Assembly: GCA_016124495.1 (NCBI GenBank) | Contig: WGNP01000003.1 | Coordinates: forward strand, 124,001 to 188,000 | Origin: Hyphomonas sp. | GTDB lineage: Bacteria; Pseudomonadota; Alphaproteobacteria; Caulobacterales; Hyphomonadaceae | Direction of reading: 5' to 3' | Length of the DNA: 64,000 bases | Part shown: piece by piece, positions 1 through 8,577 of the stretch | Numbering within the stretch: position 1 is the first letter of the stretch | Layout: every line of letters starts with the position of its first letter | Notes under the pieces: model-generated | The model's database searches: none | Seen by the model: the letters and a program-made list of their open reading frames with translations, nothing else | What the model was told of the DNA's origin: nothing | Translations under genes and position numbers: made by a program

Positions 1-1291
1 GCGCATCCCACAGGGCGAACGGCCCGGCGAAGCCTTCGATGGCGGCGCGCAGGCGGCGCTCGGCCGCGCGGATACGGTCCTCGGCCTGCTTGCGGTCGGT
101 GACGTCCAGCATGATGCCGCCGAACACCGTCTCGCCGCTGACCGGATCGTCCGACAGGCTGCCGCGCATCTCGACCCAGCGGTTGGACGGCGCGACGGCC
201 GGGAAAGTCAGCTGCAGCCAGCCGATCGTGTGCGCCTTGGTGAAGGCCTCGCGGATACGCTCATGCGATTCAACCGGTGCACGGCCGAGCAGCTCATCAA
301 CGGTCAGCAAGCCGGACCGGTCGAAGCCGAGCAGCACGGCGGCGCCGTCGCTGAAAAAGACGGTGTTGGTGGTATGTGACCATTCCCAATACCCCGCCTG
401 CGCGCCGCGCATGACGAGGCCGAGGATACGGTCTGATTCCTGGTTGTGAGTCGCCTGGGCGAGGATTTCCCGCTGGCGGCGCGACAGGCGGCGCGTCAGA
501 TCAAGGATCGCCATGGCGGGCGCGGCGATCAGCAGGCCGAAGATTGCGATACGCAGGATATCCGAGGCGGACAGAAAAGGGCGCGCGACGGTGAGGCAGA
601 CGGCGACTTCGCTGCCGGTGACCGGCGAGCAGGCCGTTCCGGCGCGGACTATGTCCGGGCCGGACTGGATCGAGGGACCGGTAGCCGGCGCGATGTCTGC
701 GGCGCCGGACAGGTAGGCGCCGCCGAAGCTGAACTTGTTGTCCGGGGAACGCAGCGTGAGCCGCGCATTCTCCGGTTTCGAGAACGTCGCCGTGATCGGC
801 GAGAGGGCGATCAACGGTGGGCCATCCGAGGCGGCCGACACGAAGACGAGGTCGCCGTGCGTGGTCAGGATCATGCCGCTCTCGCCTTGCGGCAGTGCAC
901 GGGCCGCTTCTGCCGCATCGCCAAGGCGCGAGCCTGGCGGGGACTGGCCGGCATCCCGAAGTGTGACGAGCGCATCAATGCCATTTGCAATACCTGCCGC
1001 TTTCGAGGTCGACAGGTCATTCTCGCCCATCAGCCGCAGCACGACCTGCGCGGCGTCGCTGCGGGAAGAGACGCGGGCGGCCAGCATTTTTGCTTCGGCG
1101 TCGAGCTGGGTCAGGAAGGCGCGTTCATCGACCTGGCGCTCGTCCCAGGCCTTGAGGCCGAGGGCAAGGGTCAGCAGGCCAAGGATGCCGAGGATCAGCC
1201 CCCAGGTCCGCCGGTTGTCGGCCAACAGATCAGGCTCGTCCGCCTTCGCGGGAATGGCCTTTTGGCCTGGTTGCGGCGCTTTTTTGGCCAA
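1..1291 (-). CDS. PAS-domain membrane sensor protein, 5' part only (cut by window edge)
   Basis: The minus strand is open from about 1291 to the window edge, giving about 430 residues. The N-terminus starts MAKKAPQ, has a transmembrane segment at about residues 30-50 (WGLILGILGLLTLALGL), a roughly 190-residue periplasmic stretch, a second hydrophobic segment (ILRIAIFGLLIAAPAMAIL), then a PAS/PAC module with WEWSH, FFSDGA and the PAC ending ...MLDVTDRKQAEDRIRAAERR, after which a second PAS-like segment begins. The TTG start at 1291 is chosen because AAGGGGA lies just upstream. This architecture fits a sensory histidine kinase or a GGDEF/EAL signalling protein; the output domain lies outside the window. 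It follows pepN on the same strand, about 100 bp downstream. Confidence 0.8.
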   Translation of the reverse strand, partial: MAKKAPQPGQKAIPAKADEPDLLADNRRTWGLILGILGLLTLALGLKAWDERQVDERAFLTQLDAEAKMLAARVSSRSDAAQVVLRLMGENDLSTSKAAGIANGIDALVTLRDAGQSPPGSRLGDAAEAARALPQGESGMILTTHGDLVFVSAASDGPPLIALSPITATFSKPENARLTLRSPDNKFSFGGAYLSGAADIAPATGPSIQSGPDIVRAGTACSPVTGSEVAVCLTVARPFLSASDILRIAIFGLLIAAPAMAILDLTRRLSRRQREILAQATHNQESDRILGLVMRGAQAGYWEWSHTTNTVFFSDGAAVLLGFDRSGLLTVDELLGRAPVESHERIREAFTKAHTIGWLQLTFPAVAPSNRWVEMRGSLSDDPVSGETVFGGIMLDVTDRKQAEDRIRAAERRLRAAIEGFAGPFALWDA

Positions 1292-1355
1292 ACGTTCCCC
1301 TTCACCGGCAGGCGGACCACCGGAACCGGGAAGTTTGGGCGGCAAAGGTTGCCGT

Positions 1356-1387
1356 ATGGTTAACCAACTCGGAGGGTTTGTTAACGC
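1356..1387. promoter_or_regulatory. Paired GTTAAC motif with CtrA-type half-site
   Basis: ATGGTTAA (1356-1363) is the reverse of the TTAACCAT half-site reported for CtrA. It is part of GGTTAAC (1358-1364), followed by a spacer with CGGAGG and a second GTTAACGC (1380-1387). A similar 29-bp unit occurs at 36668-36696 ahead of mreB. It lies upstream of the sensor gene and downstream of pepN, so it could be the sensor's promoter region. Binding is inferred only. Confidence 0.3.
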
Positions 1388-1390
1388 CTG

Positions 1391-3994
1391 TCAGGCCCCG
1401 CCGGCGAGAGCCCGACCGGCAATGTCCATCGCATTCTCGGACAAACCTGCCTCGACCAACCGCTTAAGGCACGCTTCAGCCTCTGCCCGTGCCTTGGGCT
1501 CCAGCAGGCGCCATTGCTCGAAGGCCGTGATCAGGCGCGCGCCGAGGGCGGGGTTGACCTTGTCGGCGGCGAGGATTGTCGCCTCCACCGCGCGGTAGCC
1601 GGAGCCGTCGGGCGCGTGGAAAGCAGCGAGGTTCTGCATCGCGAAAGCGCCGATGACGGCGCGGACCCGGTTAGGGTTCTTCAGGTCAAAGGCCGGATGG
1701 GCGATCAGGCGTTTCACGTCCGCGGCAGTGCCCGTGGAGGCCTGGACCGAGAACCACTTGTCCATCACCAGAGGGTTGTTGTTCCAAAGCGCTTCGAAAT
1801 GCGAGATCGCCTCGGACTTAGCCCCGCCCTTGGTGAACATCAGCGCGCGCAGCGTCGAGAGCCGCTCGGTCATGTTGGGTGCGCGCTCATACAGGCTATA
1901 GAGCGCCGGCGCGGCATCGCGCGAATCCGACGCGCTGAGCAGGCCGATGAAGGCGGTGCGCATCGCGCGGATGGACGCCTGTTCTGCGCCCGGATGATAG
2001 GGCGTTGGAGGCGGGGCTTGCAGGGTTTCGGACACAGCGTTGGCGAGCGCAAGATAGAGCGCCGTCTTCAGTTTCTGGTGCGCGGCGGCGAGCGCGACCG
2101 GATCAGCAGGTTGCCTTTCGAGGAAGAGTTCACCGACTTCCGGGAGGCGCGTCAGCAGGGCGGCATAGGCCGGGTCGTCCTTGGCGCCGCGAACGGCCAC
2201 GGCGATGGCGCCGACCAGTTCTTGGTCCGGATTGGTCTGGCTGCCGTCGGAGAGGGCAATGATCTCGTCCTTGATCAGGGTCTGCAGGCCGTCCCATTTG
2301 TTGAACGGGTCGGTCTCGGCCTTGACCAGGGCCAGGCGTTCGTCGCGGGTCAGATTGCGGTCAATGCGAATGGGGGCACTGAAGTCGCGGCCTACCGAAA
2401 GGCTGGGGCGCGGACTGCCGGGTGGGACCTTCAGTTCGAGGGTTTCATTCGCTTTTTCGAATACATGAAGGAAGGGTTCGGTGGTGTGGCCGCCTTTTCC
2501 GTCTAGGAGGGCACAGAGGAGCGGGATGGGGAGCGGGTGTTTGACCGGTTGGCCGGGGGTGGGCTTAACCGATTGAGAAAGCTCGACTTTCAGGGTGCCC
2601 GCGGCCGCGTCCCAGACCTCGGTGACGCGGACTTCAGGAGTGCCGGCCTGAGCGTACCAGCGACGGAAAGCCGAAAGGTCCTGCCCGGAAACCGCTTCAA
2701 AGCACGCATAATAATCCTCGATCGTTACCGCCTGACCATCATGGCGCGCAAAATAAAGGTCCATTCCTTCTCGATACTTATCATTCCCTATTATCCGGCG
2801 CAGCATGCCGATGAGTTCGGAGCCCTTCTCGTACACGGTCGCTGTGTAGAGATTGTCGATCGCGCCATAGGTGTCCGGACGGACCGAGTGGGCGAGCGGA
2901 CCTGCATCTTCCGCGAACTGGCGGGCGCGCAGCTTGATGACGTCCTTGATGCGCTGCACCGGGCGTGAACGCATGTCTGCGGAGAAATTCTGGTCGCGGA
3001 AAACCGTCAGGCCTTCCTTCAGGCACAGCTGGAACCAGTCCCGGCAGGTGATCCGGTTGCCGGTCCAGTTGTGAAAGTATTCATGGGCGACGATGGACTC
3101 AATGGCTTCGAAATCGAAATCCGTGGCGGTCGCTTCATCGGCCAGGATATAGGCCGAGTTGAAGATGTTGAGGCCCTTGTTTTCCATGGCGCCGAAATTG
3201 AAGTCGCGCACCGCGACGATGTTGAATACGCCGAGATCATACTCGCGGCCATAGGCTTCCTCGTCCCAGCGCATCGAGCGCTTCAGCGCGTCCATCGCCC
3301 AGGCGGCGCGCGGGGCGTCGCCCTTGTCGACATGGATGCCGAGATCGACGTGTTTGCCAGACATCGTGGTGAAGGTATCGCGCAGCACGTCATAGTCGCC
3401 GGCGCAGAGCGCAAAGAGATAGGCGGGCTTCTTGTGGGGGTCGATCCATTCCGCGTAATGGCGCCCGCCCGGAAGGTCGCCCGAGGCAACAGGGGTGCCG
3501 TTGGAAAGGAGGATCGGGAATTCGTCCCTCGGCCCGACCATCCGCACACGGAAGGAACTCATCACGTCCGGACGGTCCGGATAGAAGGTGATGCGGCGGA
3601 AGCCTTCGGCCTCGCACTGGGTGCAGAGCCGCCCGCCCGAGAGATAGAGACCCGACAGCGCAGTGTTGGCTTCCGGTGAAATCGCGACTTCGGTTTCAAG
3701 GACGAAGGGCCCCTTCGGCGGCGTGTGCAGCGTCAGGCCGCGCGCATCAACCGTGAAATCTGCGGTGTCGAGAGGCTTGGCCGTCTCACCCGCGAGGCCA
3801 ATGGCAATGTACTTCAGGTGCAGCGCTTCGCCGTCGAGGCGCATCGCGCCCTGGCCGCGCGGCGTGATCGAGAGCGCGGCTTTCACAACGGTCTTCTGCG
3901 CGCCAAGGTCAAAGTTGAGCGTCACACCAGTGATCTCGAAGGGATAGGACGTGTAGTCCTTGAGTTTCACCGCTACCGGGGTTTCCGTTCGCAT
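1391..3994 (-). CDS. pepN: Aminopeptidase N (M1 zinc metallopeptidase)
   Basis: An 867-residue protein of normal length for the gluzincin-type aminopeptidase N, which removes N-terminal residues from peptides in the cytosol. The substrate-binding GAMEN motif is at residues 268-272 and continues into KGLN. The zinc motif HEYFH is at 304-308, with the third ligand Glu at about 327 in LKEGLTVF. The C-terminal half is the helical domain of the E. coli PepN type. The start MRTETP is the first Met of the conserved N-terminus (LKDYTSYPFEI). It is followed on the same strand by the PAS sensor gene, and a VanZ-like gene diverges upstream. No defect is visible. Confidence 0.95.
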   Translation of the reverse strand: MRTETPVAVKLKDYTSYPFEITGVTLNFDLGAQKTVVKAALSITPRGQGAMRLDGEALHLKYIAIGLAGETAKPLDTADFTVDARGLTLHTPPKGPFVLETEVAISPEANTALSGLYLSGGRLCTQCEAEGFRRITFYPDRPDVMSSFRVRMVGPRDEFPILLSNGTPVASGDLPGGRHYAEWIDPHKKPAYLFALCAGDYDVLRDTFTTMSGKHVDLGIHVDKGDAPRAAWAMDALKRSMRWDEEAYGREYDLGVFNIVAVRDFNFGAMENKGLNIFNSAYILADEATATDFDFEAIESIVAHEYFHNWTGNRITCRDWFQLCLKEGLTVFRDQNFSADMRSRPVQRIKDVIKLRARQFAEDAGPLAHSVRPDTYGAIDNLYTATVYEKGSELIGMLRRIIGNDKYREGMDLYFARHDGQAVTIEDYYACFEAVSGQDLSAFRRWYAQAGTPEVRVTEVWDAAAGTLKVELSQSVKPTPGQPVKHPLPIPLLCALLDGKGGHTTEPFLHVFEKANETLELKVPPGSPRPSLSVGRDFSAPIRIDRNLTRDERLALVKAETDPFNKWDGLQTLIKDEIIALSDGSQTNPDQELVGAIAVAVRGAKDDPAYAALLTRLPEVGELFLERQPADPVALAAAHQKLKTALYLALANAVSETLQAPPPTPYHPGAEQASIRAMRTAFIGLLSASDSRDAAPALYSLYERAPNMTERLSTLRALMFTKGGAKSEAISHFEALWNNNPLVMDKWFSVQASTGTAADVKRLIAHPAFDLKNPNRVRAVIGAFAMQNLAAFHAPDGSGYRAVEATILAADKVNPALGARLITAFEQWRLLEPKARAEAEACLKRLVEAGLSENAMDIAGRALAGGA

Positions 3995-4102
3995 GGCATG
4001 GCGCTCCTCAAGTCAGGTTGATCTGGTTCCAGGGATATAGGGACGGGCCGGGGCCGTCGAGGGCCGTTGTCGCCGGCGCCGCGCGCTGGCAAGACACCGG
4101 CG

Positions 4103-4471
4103 ATGGACCCTGCCCTCACCCCTTACCCGCCCCCTATACGGCGCGCGGCCGGCATCATCGCAGCCTTGCTCGCGGCGGCGATAGCGTATTTTTCACTCGT
4201 CCCGCCGGGCGAAGCACCAGCGCCTCAGATTTCCGATAAGTTCCGCCACTTCGCGGCCTATGCAGGGCTGGCCTTGCCGGTCTCGATCTGGCTAGGGCCG
4301 GGACGCCTTGCGGCAGGCATCCTTACCGCGTCCTACGGGGCAGGTCTCGAAATCGCGCAAGGCTTGGCTGGCACGGGGCGGGAAGCCTCCCTCGCCGATG
4401 CCGCGGCCAACGCACTCGGGGCGGGTGCCGGTTTCCTGCTGATCTGGTTTATCGCCCGTATAAGAGCTTAG
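4103..4471 (+). CDS. VanZ-like small membrane protein
   Basis: A 122-residue protein with three or four hydrophobic segments. After the first helix (IIAALLAAAIAYFSLVPP) comes DKFRHFAAYAGLALP, the conserved DK-x2-HF-x2-Y signature of VanZ-like proteins. The C-terminal half carries GREASLADAAANALGAGAGFLL, matching the family's R-x3-DxxANxxGxxxG pattern. The role of most chromosomal VanZ-like proteins is unknown; some affect envelope or glycopeptide susceptibility. The ATG at 4103 is preferred to an in-frame TTG at 4067, although neither has a clear ribosome site. It is transcribed divergently from pepN. Confidence 0.7.
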   Translation: MDPALTPYPPPIRRAAGIIAALLAAAIAYFSLVPPGEAPAPQISDKFRHFAAYAGLALPVSIWLGPGRLAAGILTASYGAGLEIAQGLAGTGREASLADAAANALGAGAGFLLIWFIARIRA

Positions 4472-4583
4472 AGTGGTCTGATGGGGTCAGATCGCTTGCT
4501 CTGATTTTTTTGATTGGTCGCAACTTCTTGTGCTCAACCAGCGCCCACCTGAGCGGAATTTGCTCTAAAGCCGGGCATGCTGA

Positions 4584-5159
4584 TCACTCAGCCGCGATGG
4601 TGATCTCTTCGTCGAGGCGGTAGACGTCGCCCAGAATCAGCCCACAACGCTGGGCGACGGACTTCAACTCCTCCGGAAGTTTGCCCGGGTTGCCCGACGC
4701 AAACTCGGCGAGCCTGCGGGCGATCCGCATCAGGTCCGGCGTATGGACGATCATCCGAGCCTGGTGCTCGACGCGCTGCGGGTCGCGGTCATATTCCGCC
4801 CCGCCGACACGCCATCCGCCTTTGCCCCCCTCATCGGTGGCAACCACCGGATAGGTTGACGGATCAGCCAGGCTGCTGCCGAAATGGCTGGGGCGCCATT
4901 TGATCAGCCGGCGTTCGACAGTCCAATGCTCAAGCATCATGTCTTCGTCGTCGTCGCTGAGACGGTTCTGGTTATGCAATGCCTGCTCCGAGACCAGCTC
5001 ATGTGCATGGAACGGGCGGCCGAGCCCGCAATCATAGGTGATCCGCAGCGGCTCGTTAACGTCTTTCACCCATTGGGGCACGACATGCTCGATCACCGCC
5101 CAGGTGCCGACCGGCTTCACGAACACGCGCTGCGATTTGTGGAACAGGGCCTTGGCCAT
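4584..5159 (-). CDS. Conserved hypothetical protein, 191 aa
   Basis: A soluble, acidic protein without signal peptide or membrane segment. The N-terminal third contains TWAVIEHVVPQWVKDVNEPLRITYDCGLGRPFHAHEL, suggesting a small beta-rich domain. A DDDED run at about residues 70-75 and a C-terminal helical part (MRIARRLAEFA...LKSVAQRCG) follow. I recognise no named family or catalytic motif. Codon use matches its neighbours, and it stands alone, divergent from the acyl-CoA dehydrogenase gene, with about 195 bp of shared upstream region. It is a real gene by composition and length, but its function is unknown. Confidence 0.6.
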   Translation of the reverse strand: MAKALFHKSQRVFVKPVGTWAVIEHVVPQWVKDVNEPLRITYDCGLGRPFHAHELVSEQALHNQNRLSDDDEDMMLEHWTVERRLIKWRPSHFGSSLADPSTYPVVATDEGGKGGWRVGGAEYDRDPQRVEHQARMIVHTPDLMRIARRLAEFASGNPGKLPEELKSVAQRCGLILGDVYRLDEEITIAAE

Positions 5160-5355
5160 GGGTGCATCTCCTCAACCAGAGCTCAGAGTGCCACATGATC
5201 GTGGGAGTCCGGTGAACAGGACCAGTGAAATTGAACTAAATGACGCGGTGCCATTGCCGCTGGGTCACACCTTTCCGCGTGCGTAAAGTGGGCTATTCTA
5301 AGGCCATCCGAGATAACAGGTAACGCCCCCGAAGGGCGATGGGAGCCAGCGCGCC

Positions 5356-6471
5356 ATGAATTTTGATTTCTCCGAAGACCAGAAATACCTCGCCGGTGAG
5401 GCCCGGAAGTTCCTGTCGGCCGAAAGCCCGACATCGGAAGTCCGCAAAGTGCTGAACGACGACAAGCTCGCCTACCATGAGGGCCTCTGGAAGAAGGTCG
5501 TGGAAATGGGCTGGCTCGGCGCTGCCATTCCGGAAGAACACGGCGGGCTGGGCCTCGGAATGCTGGAAATGTGCGTGCTGGCCGAAGAAATGGGCCGGGC
5601 GATAGCGCCGGTGCCGTTTGCCTCGACCGCCTATTACCTGACCGAAGCAGTGAAACTCGGCGGCAGCGAGAAACAGAAAGCCGCCATCCTGCCGCAGATC
5701 GCCGCTGGCAACGTGATCGGCGCCTATGCCGCCTCCGAGGGCCCGGGCAATCCGGACGCCGCGAGCCTGCGCACCACGTTTGACGGCCAGACGCTGACCG
5801 GCGTGAAGATCCCTGTCACCGACGGCGACATCGCAACCCATGCGGTCGTGCTGGCAAGGGATGGCAAGGATGTCTCGCTGGTGCTGGTTGACCTGTCGGC
5901 CAGGGGCGTCACGCGCAAGCCGCTACAGACGATCGACCCGACCCGCAGCCATGCCGAGCTCCACTTTGACGCCACCCCCGCCGAACGCCTCGGCGCCAAG
6001 GGCGACGGCGCGTCGCTGAACACGCAGCTCCTTGACAGGGTGGCCGTGCTGCTCGCCTTCGAACAGCTTGGCGGCGCATCGGTGTGCCTGGAGATGGCGA
6101 ATGACTATGCCAAGAACCGCTACGCCTTCGGCCGCCCGATCGGCGGCAACCAGGCAATCAAGCACAAGCTGGCCGACATGTATGTGAAGAACGAGGTCGC
6201 CCGGTCAAACTGCTATTACGGCGCCTGGGCGCTCTCGACTGGCGCGGCCGAATTGCCGGAAGCGGCGGCGGCGGCGCGGGTGGCTGCATCGGAGGCCTAC
6301 TGGTTTGCGTCGAAGGAAAACATCCAGACGCATGGCGGCATGGGCTTCACCTGGGAAGTCGACTGCCACCTCTTCTACCGCCGGGCCAAGCTTCTGGCCG
6401 TGCAGGCAGGTTCGCCGAAGGTCTGGAAAGAGAAACTGGTGCGCGCGCTCGAGGCGAAGAATGCGGCCTGA
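5356..6471 (+). CDS. Acyl-CoA dehydrogenase family protein, possible non-catalytic-type subunit
   Basis: A 371-residue flavoprotein of the acyl-CoA dehydrogenase fold: N-terminal helical domain (FSEDQKYLAGEARKFL), middle beta domain (YAASEGPGNPDAASL) and C-terminal helical domain (YAFGRPIGGNQAIKHKLADMY, then IQTHGGMGFTWEVDCHLFYRRAK). It lacks the GGT-x-EI signature near the C-terminus that the neighbouring dehydrogenase at 7274 carries. This pattern is known from the partner subunits of heterotetrameric dehydrogenases acting on steroid side-chain or other bulky CoA thioesters (FadE28/FadE29 type). Pairing with the 7274 gene is inferred. It ends at a strong bidirectional hairpin. Confidence 0.85.
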   Translation: MNFDFSEDQKYLAGEARKFLSAESPTSEVRKVLNDDKLAYHEGLWKKVVEMGWLGAAIPEEHGGLGLGMLEMCVLAEEMGRAIAPVPFASTAYYLTEAVKLGGSEKQKAAILPQIAAGNVIGAYAASEGPGNPDAASLRTTFDGQTLTGVKIPVTDGDIATHAVVLARDGKDVSLVLVDLSARGVTRKPLQTIDPTRSHAELHFDATPAERLGAKGDGASLNTQLLDRVAVLLAFEQLGGASVCLEMANDYAKNRYAFGRPIGGNQAIKHKLADMYVKNEVARSNCYYGAWALSTGAAELPEAAAAARVAASEAYWFASKENIQTHGGMGFTWEVDCHLFYRRAKLLAVQAGSPKVWKEKLVRALEAKNAA

Positions 6472-6492
6472 GGCAGGCGCTCTCAAACGTAT

Positions 6493-6520
6493 CGAGCGGC
6501 GGGATGTCTCCCGCCGCTCG
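6493..6520. terminator. Bidirectional hairpin terminator
   Basis: A perfect 12-bp stem (CGAGCGGCGGGA, 6493-6504, pairing with 6509-6520) closes a TGTC loop. It sits between the converging ends of the acyl-CoA dehydrogenase (ends 6471) and the Hcp-like gene (ends 6533). There is no strong T-tract on either side, so termination is inferred from stem strength and position. Confidence 0.65.
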
Positions 6521-6532
6521 CTAAATGCTGGC

Positions 6533-7066
6533 TTATTCGCCGGTGTAGGCGACGGCAGCCACAGGCTCAGGAGCCGACCAGGTGACGGTATCAGACGGGG
6601 TGGATGCGCCGCCAGTGAACACTTTCAGAGTGGCGGTCTTATAGGTGATGTCGAAGTTCTCGACGACCGTCGCATTCTCGCCGGTGTAGGTGGAATAGTT
6701 GTTGATCACGGCGTCGGTGAGCGTCCAGACCTGCTTGTCGGCCGAGCCGTCAGCGGTGATCGTGATGTCCACGGTGGAAACCGGGGTCGCGTTGACGACG
6801 TGCTTGAGCACTTTAACGGACGCGGTGTCGAATGTGCGGGTCACATAGATGCCGCCAGCATACAGGGTCGACTTGGCAGGCTCGACCGGCAGGTAGGTGA
6901 CCGGGTCGTAGACCGGCTGCTGCGACACGCTGAAGGTAACGGCGGTCGCGGGAACCTTGTCGGCGCCCAGTTTGAGTTCGACGCCGGCATGCGCCATCCC
7001 GGCAATGAGCATGGAGGCGGCCGAGGCTGCGGCGATGCGGCGGGTGTGCGCAAAGATATTCGACAT
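6533..7066 (-). CDS. Exported protein with Hcp-like domain
   Basis: A 177-residue protein with a Sec-type signal peptide (arginines, then AAASAASMLIAGMAHA, cleavage after AHA at about residue 26). The mature part runs VELKLG...VTFSVSQQPVYDP, and later ITITADGSADKQVWTLTDAVINNYS, then ENATVVENFDITYKTATLKVF. The spacing and content resemble the beta-barrel of type VI tube proteins (Hcp), in which a late strand reads V/ESVSLNFxKIxxxY. Hcp itself normally lacks a signal peptide, so this would be an exported relative of unknown role. The start at 7066 is chosen over the upstream Met at 7108 because AAAGGGACA lies ahead of it. Family assignment is tentative. Confidence 0.5.
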   Translation of the reverse strand: MSNIFAHTRRIAAASAASMLIAGMAHAGVELKLGADKVPATAVTFSVSQQPVYDPVTYLPVEPAKSTLYAGGIYVTRTFDTASVKVLKHVVNATPVSTVDITITADGSADKQVWTLTDAVINNYSTYTGENATVVENFDITYKTATLKVFTGGASTPSDTVTWSAPEPVAAVAYTGE

Positions 7067-7223
7067 ATGACATTGTCCCTTTGTAGTGCGCCGCGGGCGG
7101 GAGCCCATCGCTCATCTCCCCGGCGCACAAAATACATAAGACGCCCCAATTCGGGATGGAATATGGCAACCGCCTGTCATCAACCGTTCACCCCGAAACA
7201 TTTTTACCAAATTCTAACCGGCC

Positions 7224-7241
7224 TTGAAATTCCAGTTTCAA
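7224..7241. promoter_or_regulatory. Inverted repeat TTGAAA-N6-TTTCAA
   Basis: An 18-bp inverted repeat lies 33-50 bp upstream of the acyl-CoA dehydrogenase start at 7274. Position and symmetry suit an operator or a leader hairpin. The regulator is unknown. Confidence 0.3.
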
Positions 7242-7273
7242 CCCCTATCCACTGAAAGCAGACGGAGACCGAC

Positions 7274-8476
7274 ATGGACTTCAACGATACCCCCGCCGAA
7301 GCCGCCTTCCGCAAGGAAGCCTATGACTTCCTGTCGAAACACCTTGAGCTGAAAACCGGCGCGCGCCCGCGGGCTGGCTCCGGCGATTCGGCGCTGAAGC
7401 GCGCCAAGGACTGGCAGCGGATCAAGGCCGAGAACAAGTTCGCCCAGATTACCTGGCCGAAGGAATGGGGCGGGCGCGGAGGCACCTCGATGGAATCGGT
7501 GATCTGGGGCCAGGAAGAGGGCAAGTTCGACGCCCCGACCGGCCCGTTCGCCATCGGCCTTGGCATGTGCGTGCCGACCGTAATCGCTTTCGGCTCCGAC
7601 GCGCACAAGACACGCTATGTCCAGAAAGCCCTTATGGGCGAAGAAATCTGGTGCCAGCTGTTCTCCGAGCCCTCGGCCGGCTCCGACGTGGCAGGCCTCA
7701 AGACCAAGGCGGTCAAAGACGGCGATGAATGGGTGATCAACGGCCAGAAGGTCTGGACGTCCGGCGCCCACTATTCCGATTTCGGCATTGTCCTCGTGCG
7801 GACGAACCCGAAGGTTCCGAAGCACAAGGGCCTGACGATGTTCATCGTCAACATGAAGCAGAAGGGCGTTGAAGTCCGACCGATCCACCAGGCTTCCGGT
7901 GGCCGCGAGTTCAACGAGGTGTATTTCACCGATGTGCGCATTCCGGACACGGACCGTCTCGGCGCCGTGGGCGACGGCTGGAAAGTCGCGCTGGTCACGC
8001 TGATGAACGAGCGTCTCGCCGTGGGCGGCTCGCCGGGTCCCGACTGGGGCGAAATCATGGCCTATGCCAAGGATGCCGGCAGCATCTCCGACCAGGCCTT
8101 CCGTGAGAAGCTGGCCGACTGGTACGTCGCAGCCCAAGGCTACAAGCTGACCAAGTTCCGCACGATGACGGCGCTCTCGCGCGGCCAGACGCCGGGACCG
8201 GAAAACTCGATCGGCAAGATCATCACCGCCAATCACCTGCAGGACATCTGCAACTCGGCGATCGAGATGCAGGACCATTTCGGCATCATCACCGAAGCCG
8301 AGCGGATGCCGGGCGATGCGATCTTCCAGCAGAGCTTCATGTGGGCGCCGGGCCTTCGCATCGCGGGCGGCACGGACGAGATTCTGAAGAATATCATCGC
8401 CGAGCGCGTGCTCGGCCTGCCGCAGGATGTCCGCGTAGACAAGGACCTTGCGTTTGACGAGATGAAAGCGGGCTGA
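7274..8476 (+). CDS. Acyl-CoA dehydrogenase
   Basis: A 400-residue FAD enzyme that introduces a 2,3-double bond into acyl-CoA thioesters. Visible family features are QITWPKEWGGRGG in the N-terminal domain, the FAD-contacting LFSEPSAGSDVAGLKTKA with the following DEWVINGQKVWTSGAH, and GGREFNEVYFTDVRIP in the middle domain. Near the C-terminus are LRIAGGTDEILKNIIAERVLGLP, the usual adenine/FAD-binding end. It has the intact end missing from the gene at 5356, which supports a two-subunit enzyme. The ribosome site ACGGAG is 8 bases before the ATG. An intrinsic terminator follows at 8506. Confidence 0.93.
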   Translation: MDFNDTPAEAAFRKEAYDFLSKHLELKTGARPRAGSGDSALKRAKDWQRIKAENKFAQITWPKEWGGRGGTSMESVIWGQEEGKFDAPTGPFAIGLGMCVPTVIAFGSDAHKTRYVQKALMGEEIWCQLFSEPSAGSDVAGLKTKAVKDGDEWVINGQKVWTSGAHYSDFGIVLVRTNPKVPKHKGLTMFIVNMKQKGVEVRPIHQASGGREFNEVYFTDVRIPDTDRLGAVGDGWKVALVTLMNERLAVGGSPGPDWGEIMAYAKDAGSISDQAFREKLADWYVAAQGYKLTKFRTMTALSRGQTPGPENSIGKIITANHLQDICNSAIEMQDHFGIITEAERMPGDAIFQQSFMWAPGLRIAGGTDEILKNIIAERVLGLPQDVRVDKDLAFDEMKAG

Positions 8477-8505
8477 GGCCTGCCCCTTTGCAGGACCAAA
8501 AGTCA

Positions 8506-8535
8506 GGGCGGCTTGCGCAGCAGGCCGCCCTTTTT
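8506..8535 (+). terminator. Intrinsic terminator after acyl-CoA dehydrogenase
   Basis: GGGCGGC (8506-8512) pairs with GCCGCCC (8524-8530) around an 11-base loop and is followed directly by TTTTT (8531-8535). This is a textbook rho-independent terminator, 30 bp after the stop codon. Confidence 0.85.
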
Positions 8536-8577
8536 CATCGTGACGGCAGGACCGGACCGAACCCGATCTCTCAGGGC

